A stretch of 64,000 nt of DNA from NCBI GenBank assembly GCA_037576195.1, contig CM075101.1, positions 46,624,001 to 46,688,000 on the forward strand, written 5' to 3'. The notes below the pieces were generated by a model. It ran no database searches. It worked only from the letters and a program-made list of their open reading frames with translations, and was not told the DNA's origin. The stretch is from Phytoseiulus persimilis. Lineage: Eukaryota > Arthropoda > Arachnida > Mesostigmata > Phytoseiidae. Both the position numbers and the translations under genes were made by a program. This document shows, one piece after another, positions 36,512 through 50,400 of the stretch (position 1 is its first letter; each line of letters starts with the position of its first letter).

Positions 36512-39500
36512 TAGACGCTGATTTAGCGGAATTTAACTCCTGTACTGGCTCGCTCTCGTTATCGCGTGATTGTTGTCGTGTGATATCCACAATAACTGAG
36601 AGTTTTCATGTACACTTCGAAAACTCTTCCGTCGCAATCTCCAGGCCACAAGAAGCTCATATACCTTCTGATCGTTTAGGAATACCGATGCTTTCCGTCC
36701 ATGGAACCATACTCTCGTAACCTAGTGTAGTAATTGAAATGAGCTGGTATAGAGTATTTTCGATTTTCAACCACTCGAACACTCCTGCAATTCCAGCTTG
36801 TCTCCTCTGCTCGTCGTGCTACAACTCTGGATTTCGACGTCTTCCTCCACGGCTTCGCATTTGAACTATTCCGTGAGATATCTCGCTCAACCGATTACCC
36901 GATGATTGTCGATCGGCCAAACGTCGACTCGAGTTGAGTGCCGCTCCCTGGGATACAGAAACAAGAAAGATCGCGCATCACATGTCAGACACCGAGAAGC
37001 GAGTCAGTGAACGAATCGGGGCGTTCCAACATGTTTGTCCACTGCTCCTGCAGCATGGAGTGACTTTTCTGTTACTTCGACCCCGAGTGTTCCCGCAGCC
37101 GATGCCCTCCCTCGCCAGCACAGCCCTGTTCGGAGTCCTGGAGTATCGATGACTTCCGTGCTGGCGTGTCAGAGGCAGACAGCAGACAGATTCGGCTCAA
37201 ACCACGCCCCCTACGAGTAAATACCAACAGCCCAACGAGCAAGACGTCATGCAGCAAGCATCGCGCGGGGCCAATCGCTGTACGACAGCAGCTCTGAATG
37301 CATGGATAGATAAACGGATGCTCGGATCCAACAACAGCATTGAATATTTCTGCATGCGAAAATGGTTTGCGCTCGGCCTCGGGAGCATGGTACTGTGCTG
37401 CCCTCGAGATCCCGCGGTCGACCGGACTCTTGGAATTTCGGCCGTCTCGTGCCTTGGAATCCTGAGCTGTTCTCCCACTAAGGATCGATCTCAGGTCTAT
37501 CTGTTTCGCCGGTGGCTGATGGTGGACGTCACATCTGGATGTATAGCCTGACATTCGAGGGAAGCCCTCGAGGAATGCATTATTCAAAATGTATCGGATT
37601 TCAAGTGCGTATTTTCGTCCTCCTTTGCTCTAGAGCTATTCCTTCTCCCACTTCGAGTTTCCTCGTCATCCTTGCTGCCGTGTCTTTGATGGCCACAGCA
37701 GTTTTCTTCCCTTTATATGCGGATGATAAGCAAGAGCTTATATTCCCCCGGTCGGTAGACCGGCAGGCCGGTCGGCCTCGAAGCCGGTGTAATGTACCCA
37801 AGTTTCAACTGGAGTGACCTCAGTTGTCCAGTGGAGGCTTCTTCTCGCCGCCCGCTCATCCTGTTAACTTTATACATACAGCACGACCACCCACTCAGAG
37901 TAATTCGATCTGGCGCAGAACGCACTCGTCGTCGTCGAGGAAGTGCATTCAGGATTTTCCGCCGTCTCCTCACCCCCTCCTCCATTCCCCATTAAGTAAT
38001 CGCTCTTGGATTCCATTGAGATTCGGATCCTGCCTTTTTATCCCCGGCAGAAGCAGCCGGTCGACGGCATCGTTCGATTCATCGGTGTCAAATGTCAAAG
38101 CACAAAAACGAGAACACAATGCTTCTCATAATAACGAGCAGTCGACGATTCGGATGCCTCACCGCGGCCTGCATCCCGTGCAAAACCCACCCCCGAAACT
38201 CATTCGGAATCGCTGCCACGACCTCTGAAGTGGTCTTTGCTTCCCCCCATGAAGGGGTGGGGTCGAAATCGATCTCTTCCTCCCTTGTTTTGCCCAACGT
38301 CGATGCCGTATTTCCTCCAAAGTCGAACATCGTCCCCGAGGTTCGTTCGTCGACTGACAATCCCTTACTCGGGATCGAGCAGCGGAAGTCTCATCGTGCA
38401 AGTCATCATCAAGTTCATTCGCAAGTGAAGCGGCGAAGGTTAGAGCCTTGTTGAGAGACTCGAAGTGTGGCGGTAGCGAATATGATAACGAGTCGCGTGG
38501 GGTCGGTATCGGGAAAACGATGGAGTCGCGCGACGAGCGGGAAGATTTTGTTTGAGCCGTCAAGCGAGGTCTCAGGGCAGCGAGAGAGAGGAGCGGCCAA
38601 CTCACTATGACGCCGCCACTTGCCATAGCTCTCGAGCATCGGCTGCTGCACTATCGCCGCTCCGTTCAACAGTGCTTAGCTTGTTGTGTTATCCGGCATC
38701 GCCACGGGGGAGTAATAATAGATGGTGGCCCGTTTTTTCTCCGCAGCTATCAGCCGGAACGATCATTAGTTACATGACAATGATGATGATTGTTAACAAG
38801 GAAAAGAGGAGCAAAACCATGTTGCCGGCAAAAGACCTCGCAGGTCTCACTCCAAGGTCTCGCGCGAGCGGAACTCGGTGCTGGCCACCACAGAACGGAA
38901 ACCTCCGACGCCGCGTGTTCAGTGAGTAGGAGACGGATCGTTGAGGACCATCTTCTGCTTGAACTCTTGCCTGCGTGTTTGGCTCCCGCCCGGTTGAGCG
39001 CATGCACACCCGGTTCGTTCCCTTGCCATCCAGCCGTGCTCGAGAAGAAATTCGAGGCGAGCTCAGACCTTTTCACTCCACTCATCATTCATTCGCTCGC
39101 TCGACCGCATAGGGAGGGCTAGTGGGGAACACGAGATAAAGATTGAGGATACAAGAGGGCGCCTCCAGTCGAAAGCACGAGCCATGCCCACTGATTCGTG
39201 TGGACTTCGACCGAGAGTGGATCGTCGGTGCAATAAACAAATCAGCGTCCGTCTGTGGTTCCTGTGGGCCGCGCCCACCCACGATCGAAACAAGACAGAA
39301 TGATTTCGAGCATTACCCCGCCGAACATCAATCGTTCTTCTGATGAACGACTGCTTTCTGGCGAACGCTTCGGATGTCGATGGTCTCGAAGGATGACAAC
39401 TCTAATGGGAGAAGCAATCTGCTCAACGATGGCTCCAATCGGAGCAAAGCGCCCTCCGTTTCTCCCTCTTGACTCTCCGCAAAACCTCCGCAAGGAACGA

Positions 39501-41415
39501 GGTAACGCCGGGTGAGCTGCACCCGCGACGACGACAGGAGCAAAAAGAGACACTGAGGAATCGTAATAAAGAAGGTATTACCACTCGCCGTTTATCCTCT
39601 CCCGCAGTGTGGAGGACTAGCCCAATAAAAGTGCGGAGGTAGTGCAAGAAAATTTAAATAATCATCTCCGGAATCCCCCGACCGCCAAAAGCTCCCTCGT
39701 TTCCCCACTTTCCCGGTCTCGTTCCCCAGCCCTCGCCTCCGCTCGCACTGCTTCATCCCTCACTTTCGGGGTTTCCACCGGTCCTCGTCCTTTGTGGCTT
39801 AATAGAGGCAAAAGGAGGAACTCAATCTCCCGTTTGTGGGTTTCAATTTAAAGGACATTATTTGGACAAGTCGTTGTTCCTGTTCCATCGGTTCCCTCGT
39901 TCAATTCATTCATGCGTCGGGTCTTCAGTCGATGTCGACTACGAGGAGAGATGAGCTTTTGATACGAACTCGTTACTGAATAGCTAGCTGGAGACTCCGG
40001 TGGAATCATCGGGCTAGCCTCACAAAGTGGAACAATGGCCAGATATCCGATAGAGCAGTTATTCAAGCTCAGCAATGAAAGGTACCGCGCCGAGGGCGAT
40101 TAGAAATACCATTAACTTTTCAGGTTTTTCCAAGCTTGTTCTCCGTGGCGTTTCCACACCGTCGCAGCCAGCGATCACTTTCCATTCTGACCGCGTTCGA
40201 TGACGACGACGACGACAACTCGACTTCAGAAACACGTTGACTGAATTTATTCGAGCGTTTCCCGCTCCTTCCGCAGCGAGATCGCGCCTAACTAAAAACT
40301 CTACACGGATTAAGAGAGAAAGACCGGAGCGACGACACTGCCCTAATGAACAAACAGGCGGTGAGTGTGTCTGAGTCAGGGTGTGAGTGGGTGAGAAATT
40401 AGCGGGACACAACATGCCTCTGCTTGCGAGCCCTGCAATTGAAGATAACGTCGAGCCGCTTCGAGTACGAGCTGGCGGGCGGGCGGGGGGCGGGTGAGGG
40501 AGCCAAGAAACGAGCCACGGTTTTCATCGCCGCCGTCTTTCCCGTTTCCTCGACATCGTCCTCGACCCCTCCGTTTTCTTCCGTAGCAGCCGCCTAATGA
40601 GCTGAACGTCGAGTCGTTACTGCACCATGAAACAACCCTCGACCAACATCAAAATCGAGCGGATCGTGAGAGCGACCGAGGGAGCGATGGGCTACGTAGA
40701 CGCATCCTCGTGACATCTCAGTCATCACACTTTCCATGGCTCGGCATCTCGCTCAGCAGACAAGACCTCCGTCCGTCAGGAAGTGGAATAGGGAACCGAT
40801 TTGAAAGAGTGACTGATCCCGCTGCTGCTGGAACCTCTGGAATCGTCTTGAACATGTTTTGCGCAGCCGATTCAGGGACGAACCTACGGGCCACTTCCCG
40901 ATGACGCCTCAGGAACGCTGTGTTCGCCGTTCAGTCGCTGAGTCCGCGATAAAACGCGGGAGTCCGGCAATGGGTGCTCGACGGATCGGTGCGACTCGTT
41001 CGAGGGCACGAGTTCTCGGTGACGATGATCTCGGATGGCCGCTGAACGCCTTGCAGAGAGCGTACCGGAGGAGCTGATGTGCGATCCATCGATTTCGGAT
41101 TTTTTCTATAACTCAGGAGCCTGGCGGGTCGACCGCGATCAGGTGGTCATTGTTCCCTGGTGGTTAAATTGCTTTGATGCCTGAATGCTCCCTTAAACGA
41201 ACGCGAGAACGGGGAACGGTTCGACCCTATCAACGACGTAATCTTCGCAGCCGGGGACGTCCGAGAGCAAATCGAATTTGGCAACGAGTTGCTCGAAAGA
41301 AGCTCCCCGCCTCGTTCACTTTCCATCCTCTTCTATAATCTCGGGCGAGGCCGCGTTGTTGGACTAACAAGGCATCGTTAACTAGTCGTCAAATCGAGCA
41401 AAGTAAGCACACTTT
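36512..41415. other. No assignable gene
   Basis: Overlapping open frames on both strands between 38088 and 38626. The plus frame starts at ATG 38092 and runs 120 codons; two minus frames cover the same bases. One minus frame contains a hydrophilic ELDDDLHDE segment and reaches CGA|GTAAGG, a good donor, at 38367. No family is recognisable. A GAC run near 40200 and a G-rich tract at 40477 are the other visible features. Confidence 0.3.
40477..40494 (+). other. Potential G-quadruplex motif
   Basis: Four G-runs of at least three (GGG C GGG C GGGGGG C GGG) separated by single C bases, with another GGG close behind. This meets the usual G3+N1-7 pattern on the plus strand. Confidence 0.7.
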
Positions 41416-41439
41416 ATTACTTACTTACTCACTTACTTA
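41416..41439. repeat. TTAC tetranucleotide repeat
   Basis: About six TTAC units with one TCAC variant. Confidence 0.9.
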
Positions 41440-44400
41440 GAAGAACAGCAGTCGCCGACGAAGCCGCAGCAGCGCCAAGGGCCGCTGGGCCCGCGCGGGG
41501 TTCAGGCTCCAGCCAGTGGCCTGCCTTCTCTGGTTAAATTAAGTGGAACACAAGATCGCAATAGGGCAGCAATTCACCAGGCAATAAGGGTCTTCTCCCG
41601 CTTCCTCTCCGTGAACTCTCCGCCCGTTCTCCTCACTCGGGCTTCTCACTCGACCTCTGCCTCCTCAGAGCTGCCTCATTCCTGTCGTCGTTCCTCTCTC
41701 GCCCTATCCTTGTCGTCCTTTCTACCCCTCGTGTGAATCGTTCCTCCTCGCTCACACTAATCAGCTGTTCGCCGTCGACGTCGCGACGCACGGCGCGACA
41801 GATGGCCTCTGCATTAAAATTAATCACGGCGGAGCTGATGAATTTTTTCAACGACGGCTCCCAAAACTAAGGAGGATTCAAGGGTTTGATGTCGGGGAGA
41901 GCTGGAGCAGCGACAGTGCGGGGAAACCCAGAAGGAAAAGTGACGAGATTCGGCATCGATGGATGAGGAGGACCGTTTGCCGGTCATATCGGCCGGGAGG
42001 GGATGCGAGGGGACTGACCAAACGTCTCTCGTTTCGTCCGTCTGAACGCGACAGATTCCGCCAGCCCGCTCGCAAGTATACTGGCTTGGTCGCTCGCGAT
42101 TCAACTAAGAGCTCTCTCCGATCTAATGGCGCATTGTTCTCTAGACCTAGTCTCTTTTTCCTCTCCTCCTCGTCTTTCCCCTGCATCTTTCGCTCCCTCG
42201 TCGTCATCGTCGCTTAGTTTTTCGGCTTCTAGCAAGTGATTCAGCTTGCCAGCTTACCAACAACCGGCTCGCCCGGCCACAGAGCTGCCTGAGAGTAATT
42301 CATGTTGCTCTACGATGCACCTGCCTTTGCTCAGCACACAGTGCCGTCCAACGAGCACAGGGTCGGGAACGATAAAAAAGAGCCAGACGCGCAGTCATTC
42401 GAACGGTCAGGTAGATCCCGGGGGAGAAAGGAAATAAAAAACACCTTTCAATATATCTCTCTCGCCCTGTTTCTCGCATTCGCAGCACTCCGAGGAATTT
42501 CGAGCATTGATCACCGGTGTCTTCTTCAATGGCCACCTTCCAGTCGGATGACTGGCTGAACACACCACAAAGGGGAGCGTCGTCCTCATGGGAACGGTTT
42601 CCGATGAATTTGATCCAAGAAAAATGATGGAGTTCCATAACGATCGGAATAATGTCTTTAGGTTTCGATTATTCACCTGTTGGATCAACGACCTCATCCC
42701 ACCGACCGACCAAGAGCCGGGCTTCACAGTTCGAATTATTGAATTCGCTCTGTCGGGCGACAGGCTTTCGCGGCTCTTAGAAAACCCCGATGCCGAATCT
42801 TCCGGTCTCAATCCGCCCAATCGGCCCAGCGGCTCAATTTAACGAACCCGGAAGGTCTCCAGGCATTGAGGTGCTTTTCTGTGGGAGGGAGGGGGGGGGG
42901 TTGATCCGATGGATCGGTGCGGAAGACATTGCATGAGAATAAAAGACAGACAGCTTTTCCACTGCTAGGCATGGCAACAACGAGTCTAAGATGCCTGAAA
43001 TTCGGTCCGTCGGACCTGCTCAGAGGATAGCGCCTTGTGAGGCCGAGAAGTAAGTGTGTGAAGTGATAACAAACATCTGCTCCCATGATTCATGGAGACG
43101 TCGCTGGCTGTCACGTGAGTCTGATTCATTCGTCGATCGGGCGGATTCTCGAATACACCGTCGCCTTGCCTTCCGCAAGCAGCCCTCCTCAGAGACGAGC
43201 TCTGGCTCGTGTCTCCGACAATTACCCACAGAGAACCTTGGAGACCGTCTTCTGCTCGAATCACCGTGGCGCCGATGCAGATCTTCACAAGTGACCCCTG
43301 ATGCTGCCTCGGGTTCCGCTGAAGGGCACTCGTTTCCTCAAAGACTCCCCGCGAAGAGACGGGCGAACTGTAGCAGACACGGGTAGATGAGTGAGTCGAT
43401 AGCTTGAGTGAGTGCTTGCTGAGTAACAATAAATCTATGACCTATAAAGGTGCATGCCGATGACATTCCAGGCATCGGCGGCCAAGATGTCCCTTGGCGG
43501 GCTTGACAACATGGAGTCGTTCTTCTTGCTCCCCTCTCCAGCTTCTCGCCGTCGTCGTCTTCGTCGTCGAAGCAATCTCACACCCAACACAACGAATGAA
43601 CATTGTTGTTTATTGTTCGTTTCCCTTTTTTCTTCCTTCGAGCCTATCTATTTATTTGAACGTTGTGTGAATGCTCAACGTGTGAGACACTCTCGCTTCG
43701 CTTGAATCACGCTTCAGTGGGCGCGACACCACTAATAGTGGTCCGCAATGCTACGAGGTAGCCGATGCCTCCGCGAGCGTCTGAATCTTTCCCGATTCGA
43801 GTCTACTAGCCAGGTTGTCATCAGATGGAAGGGAAAAGAAGGAAACCATCGAAAGCGTCCAACAATGCCGAGCAGCTCAGGCGAACGAGGAGAGCTTCGC
43901 GTAGGTAAATCGTTTTTCGGCACTGTTCTTGACTAGTCCGTCGTTTGCTCGTTTATTCGGGTACACTTTAGTCACAGCCCAATCCAATGATTAAGGAACG
44001 CTTAGCGGCAGGAGCCAACTCGACCACCGGGGAGAAATCTCGAATTTTCCGCCAGACGATCGGCTGAACCCGACCAACTCTTTCCGGCCGCTGGGATGCG
44101 TAAACCAGGAACTGCGGGGATAACGAGGTCAACCTGAGAGATAGGAGTATCCTGGTTCGCCAGAAAACCTCTCGAAAGTCTTCGTTCGGCTCGAACTCGT
44201 GGGGCTTCTCACGAGCCCGGGCTGGATACGAATTCGGGAGCACCGACTCGTCGCACGACCGATGGGCTCTTGTTTACATCACGCTGTCCACATTGAATCA
44301 TTAAGGCAACGCAAGTCGATCTTCTCAGCCCATCGACAACGGATTTTTCTTCTATTTTTCCCGCCGTTATCGACGTCGTCGCCGTAGTCTTCGTCGCAAG

Positions 44401-47400
44401 CAATAAAAGCGCTAATTTTGAATTAATAATAAGTTGCTCGATCCAGGATGTCACGATCATTGAAGAGGAGAGCCACAACGAAAGACGTCGAAGTCGATAA
44501 CGATCTGACATGACGACGGCGACCGAGCACCGAAAAAGCCATTGAATTTGTTTTTTTTTTTTCATTTTCTTTCGTCGATGGAATGAGAACATTTCCCGCG
44601 CAGAAGCTTCAGCAACGAGATCTCGTCCTCCAGCGTGGATCCAAAACGATACGAAAAAATAAAACGCGATGTTACAAGAAGCGTCGGAGTTTTCCGTTCC
44701 TCATCTGAGTCCAGTTTTTCCTTCTTGCTCGATTGTCCCCTTTCTCTCCAGGTTGGACAGCCGCGGCACAAAGATCGAGTTCTCCGGGTGTTGGCGAACA
44801 ATCAAGCCGCGATTGCGAAGACTCGAAGCGCGCTTAACCGATTCTGTGTCTGGAGCCGCTCCTGAACGATTCGCGAGCGACCTCTCAGGCTCTTAAGGTA
44901 AACGAGTGAAGGGAGTCAGCGACTAAAAAGCCCAGGTCCTAATCGTTTCGTGAGTTCTCGCCTGCAATCGATGCCAATACCGTGGAGACAGAGCCTCGAT
45001 TGCCAGGCTTGATAGGCTGCCCCCGCCCGCCTGCCCGCCTGAATGACTGACTACCTCACCGGTTGGCTGGCTGGTGCTCGGTGGACAGCCTACCGAGAAG
45101 CTGTTATGGGCCGGTCCCACGAGCTCAGATGAGCCCTCGGCCCGAATCGAGAGCAACCGCGGCGGCAGCGATAGCTGTCTCTCTCTGTCGATTTTCCTAC
45201 TGCCTACAGCCGAACAACCAGGCAGTCAGCCGGCCTGCCCAGTCAGTCGGGACAGCAAGAAACGATCTGAGACCGGTCCGCGACTCGACGGAGCTAAACT
45301 CACCGAGCGCTAAGTGACTCACTTATAACACATCACGTAGAAAACGCACCAATTAGCATTAAAAGTCATGAGGGAAACGTTGCTCTCCCTCGCAAACAGA
45401 TTAACACGCGAATGCCCACACACGAGAGGAGAACTCCTGTCCACCGTCGATGTGAGACAATTGAAAGCGAACCACGGCTCGTGTCTCCTCGTTATGGAAG
45501 CGCACCTTCGTCGGCGCCGTTCTCCGGACTATCGGAAGCGTGATAGTGGATTCTCTTAGCCGGCAAGATGGCGGATCGGAGCCACGAAGCGATGAAGTGG
45601 CAAAAGTGGACCGCGCGGGCGCTCGAAAATTCCCGCCTGACAAATCAATTATCATCGGTGGCTAGCGTGGCCGGAGCCAAAGGGAACCGAACCCCGCCAA
45701 ATCAAGAGACGACCGGGGTTGGGGCCAGGGTCCGCGCAAATTACACCCTCTAACTCTTCCCCGTAGGCAGAGCGGACGGATGAGCGGGGAAGTAAGTGGG
45801 GGGCCAACGAGGAGGAGAAGTGGGAGCTAATTAAAATTCAATAATGATAACCACTTCCCTTCGGCTCTCTCCGACGGAGAGCGCGGAGCTGTTGCCGGGA
45901 AAAGAGCTGCGCCGCCGCCCTGTCCACCGACGTTCGCCGCCATTGCTGCTGCGACAAGCGCTGAGTTTCATCTTTCTCATTTTCATGAGCGGGGCAAACT
46001 CAAATCGGGAAAAGAACACTTTTAATCAGACGAGTAATCGTTCCAGTTCGCGAATCGTTGACTCGCGACCGACGGCAATGAATACGACGACGACGACGGC
46101 GGGAACTTCATGAGGATTATTCATTCCCGTCAGAAGAGTGCACTTGACTTTTCCGTTGTTGGCAGAAGCGAGGGGAGCTCGTAGAAGAAGAGGAAGTGCT
46201 GAATGGAGGAGAAACCGGACTGGCGCGTTCAGGAGAATACATCTCTGTTGTTTCATTCCCCTTACCCTCCTGACACGGCGGGCGGAGCTCGAATCGAGTC
46301 CGGGACGAAGATCCCAGAAGGCTACTCTTCCTCGATTTCTCCCTGGTTCCAAGCGAGCTCCCCTTCCCCCTGCAGGATGCTGGGCCCGAGGGTGTATTCT
46401 CTCCCGTGCGTTCGTATTTTTATTGGACGGCGGCGAGGATCCCTTCTTTAATCCGGCATTTAACGCATCTTATCGTCTGAGCTTGGAACCTCGTATCACC
46501 TCTCGTTTATGGGCAGCGACCTCGCGAGTCAGCGAGGGAGCGTTGCTTCCAGGGAGATTTCCGACGCGACGCAGAACGCGTGCAGGAATCGAGAACGGAC
46601 GGTCGGGAGATACATGTGACGTACCCGATTCATGGTGCATTGGGCTGACCAGACTGCACGACGCGATGCTCGTTTCGGAGCAAGATCGAGGATTCCGTCA
46701 GCCAATCAACAGGATCACCATACTCACGACCAGAGCTGGTTGGTCGAGTTCGCCAACGGAGCTTCTGACCCAAGGTGAGCGAAATAGGCCACGCGAAGGA
46801 AAAAAGGAAGGCTGCTTAATACCACGGTGGAGCATGCTGTGCTGTGGTCGTCTATTATTAATATTGAATAAATCGGGCCACTTAATCCCAGCCGACGAGC
46901 AGCAGAAGCTGCAGCGGCTGCAGGCGCTTCGATGACTAATTGCTCTGCTGCCTGTTCGCCTATCCACTAAATTGTGCTCACACTGACTGCGACCACCGAT
47001 GCTCGTGTTCCTCGCGAGGAGCGTCCATTCGAACCCTCAGCTCGGAGTCGCCCGATCACGGAGCAATTCTTCGAGCGATCCGCGGTTGGCGCCGTACTTT
47101 CCGTCAGGAGTGCGGGTTGCACGATTCTCTGAATAATGTTCGATCCGCTACGCCACGCCGACCGTCAGCGTTTCAGTCACCGATCCCCGTCGGGATCCTC
47201 TCCGCGATCCCCGTCCGTCTCTTTTTTCTCAGCTGTCCATTGTTCCTTCGGACGGAACTCCATTGATCCCCTTCCCTCTCAATCACTCAGGTGCTCCGTC
47301 GCGTCCCGAGTCTCGCTAATTCATCTACTTCGTCGAACAAGATAAACACGCGGCCAAAGCCATCGCGAGCGAGCCTGTTCGGAGGAATAAGACTCATGCC

Positions 47401-50400
47401 ACCGATCAAAGAGGACTTATAGACACCTACGTTTCTTCGTGCGGAGACTCGCGATGCTCGAGCTTCTATTTGACGCCATAGCGTATTCATGACGATGCAT
47501 GCTCCCGGCTTCAATCTCAAAAGCCAGAAATTCCAGGTGGCCACAAGGGCGAGTCCCGGGAGGAGGAACATGGAGGAGAGGGCGGCGGGGACTGATCGAG
47601 CTCCTCCACCCCACCCCACCCCAAGCCGATCGAAGCTGAGTCCGGTCAAGCAGTCTTTCGTTGGCGGTGAGATCGAAACTCTCATCTTGCACACTGCTGC
47701 GGAGTCCGAAGAGGATCCCTGTTCTGGCAACCTGATCAGATTTAACATTTGGACTCGATGCTTCGCCCGGTATCGAACATGGACTTCAATTGGCTCAACT
47801 GATTGAGGCGAGCGCGGCCACTAAACTTCCTCCTCGGCTCTTGATCGAGTCTCGTTCAAGAAGTGATTGATACCCTGCGCAGATAACACGGCTGAATCGA
47901 GCGAATATCATACACTGATGTTCAAGGTAAATAGGTCTGGTGATAAACCTATCGATGGATCAATTCGTTCTGGATGAGGATGACGTCGCCGATAGGGAGG
48001 TGGCAGGGAAGGGAGCCAGCGACGAAGAAGTCGTCGATTGACCGAGCGAAAATGTAGAAGATAATGGAGAAAGAATGAGCAATAGGGGAGCTGAATGTCG
48101 TCGTGATCTGCAAAGTTGGCCTTATCTCAAATTCGCTGCAAGGTGATGCCACTCGACAAGAAGATGCACCTGGCCAACCACTAACGACATCCCGTCAATG
48201 ATAGAGAGTTGCGGCGACAATGAACGACGAGAGCCCTTCCGAACCCGAGCCTGGACCCGATTTGATGTGTACTTCAACAAATGACTGTTTCGAACTTGGC
48301 GGAGATTTTAAAAAACGGTATTCGACCCAAAAGCGACTCCTTATGGCGGGAATCTCTGACAGCAAGGGAGACGGAGGAAAGAACGTCGAGTGCGAATAAG
48401 AGGGAGTTGGAAAGAAATTGTGCGGAGGAAACACAATATGAGGTCAGGACGAGGGGTAATCACGGGAGGATATTAAGAAGGTTGAGAGCGAGGATGGTAC
48501 AGACACCGGGAAAGGGAGAGATCTGAGCAAGTAAGAGGAACACACTCAACGGAGACAATGAGCCAACTATGAACGGAAGTCCCTTAGGGTATCCGGAAAT
48601 TTGCGAAGCGTCCTGTGTACCCTAATAGAAAAATGGTTTTTCCAGTCTCCCGACTCCTGAGCTCGTTGCTCACTCCGCGCGGGAGGGAGCTTTCCCCGCT
48701 CAAGACAGCACTCTCCTATTCGCCTTGCCCAACGCTAGCTCTCACGAATCTCGCGCCCAACGAAAACTAATAGTTTTAGGGTTTCGTTTTGCATTCGCCT
48801 CGCTTGTTTCGCAGAGTTCTTCTGATAATGAGATTCTCTGGAGAGGACGAGTGATACGTGGCACCTCGAACAGAGAAGAGTTGGACGGAAATGAGGGAAG
48901 ATACTCGAGACTTTAGTGTAATCTCGGTTCGTGTAATGGCAAACGGCGTGTCGGGATGGCGTCGCGGTTCCCTCCACGCTCATCCACTACCCCCTGGAGC
49001 GAGAGAGAGTGAACTCTCGACTATGTCGCCGGTTCCATCTCCTACCCGACTTTTCCGATTGAAGTTGTTCCCGGTGCAGGGGGATAACCTCCCGTAGTTT
49101 CTCATGCTTGTCCGAAATTCGCGACGAACTGGCCGTGAGTACTAACGGGAGCTGTGTCTAGGAGATGACAACATTGCGAGATCGATGGATGAACTGAGAG
49201 CTGCCCAGAAAACGGTGGAAGCCGAGAAAATCGGAAAAATCCGTTGTTCGAGTGTTGACTGTGCATTGAGCATGAGGTAAGAGCAACAACACATTCACCG
49301 ACTACCCGCGAGCTAACAAGCCAGACATGCCTAACTGATGCTCAGAAGGTGGGCGGTGGAGAGAGTGATTGCGAATGGCGGCGGACTCCTCATCTTCTCG
49401 AATACATCATAACTTCCTGTTCGCGAGCTCCGTGTATCCGACTGTTGACCACTTCCCCTCGCCTTTCTCCTTGGTCTCCATCGATACGCGTGCCGATCGT
49501 CCAGACATATCCATCCGTTTACCTAAACTCCCGTGCGGAATTCCATGGAGTCCGAGCCCGTTTTCCTCGTTGCTCGCAAAATGTCTTCGTTTGCGCTGGG
49601 TCCCGCCGAGTTATGTTTTGGCATAAGCATCGCTCTATCCCTGGGACCCACTCAACGGAGGGAGAGAACGAGAAGAATAAAAGGGGAGAAGAAAGAAGAC
49701 GGCTGAGATAAAGCAATGATCATAAGGACAAACGAACGAACAGACAAACAAACAGCTGTCGTTGCTCCAGCAGTAGAGTAGGACCGATGGGTGACGATGC
49801 CGACAGCAGCCCTAAGGTAGCGGCAGTGCGGTCGGATCTCTTCGCTGAGATAATGGCTTCTGAACAAACACGGTCATCGCTTAGATAACCGTTCTTCCAC
49901 TCACACGCTCAAACAAACACCTTTTCACGGACGTAAAAACTCGAAACAACATAGATGAAGTGCGATCCAAGCGTTTGCGCGGAGGTTCCTCCTCGGAACT
50001 CCATCGTCAAGACGATTCCAAAATCTCGGAGAAACCATATCCCAAGGGCAGGGAAAGTGCGGGTGTCGTCGGAGCCTATCCGTCCTGTGGGTCTGAATTC
50101 GCATATTCGGCTCAGTGATCGTTTCTGAGAGAGTTTGTTTTGGGGGATAATAGCTTCTCTCGTTTTCAGTTGCTGCTGCCGCCGCCGCTCGTAGTTTATA
50201 GTTTTTTGCTCGGCGGCCGTTCGGCAGGCCAGTATCTCAGTACCTCATTGCCTCCGAGAACACAATGCCTGGAGGAAAGGTTGAGCCGAGTGAAAGACCA
50301 GGACAGAGACGATAGCGGGCGAGTGAGGAACAAAGATTCGTACGGATCTCAGTCGCTTATTTTACTCGTCCTACTCGCTGGCCGTGCTCTCTCAGCCTGC

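Noticed and set aside
46138..46935. 265-codon plus-strand open frame
   Set aside because: It begins at GTG, has its first internal ATG late, shows no recognisable domain, and its Arg/Ser-rich composition fits chance in this base composition.
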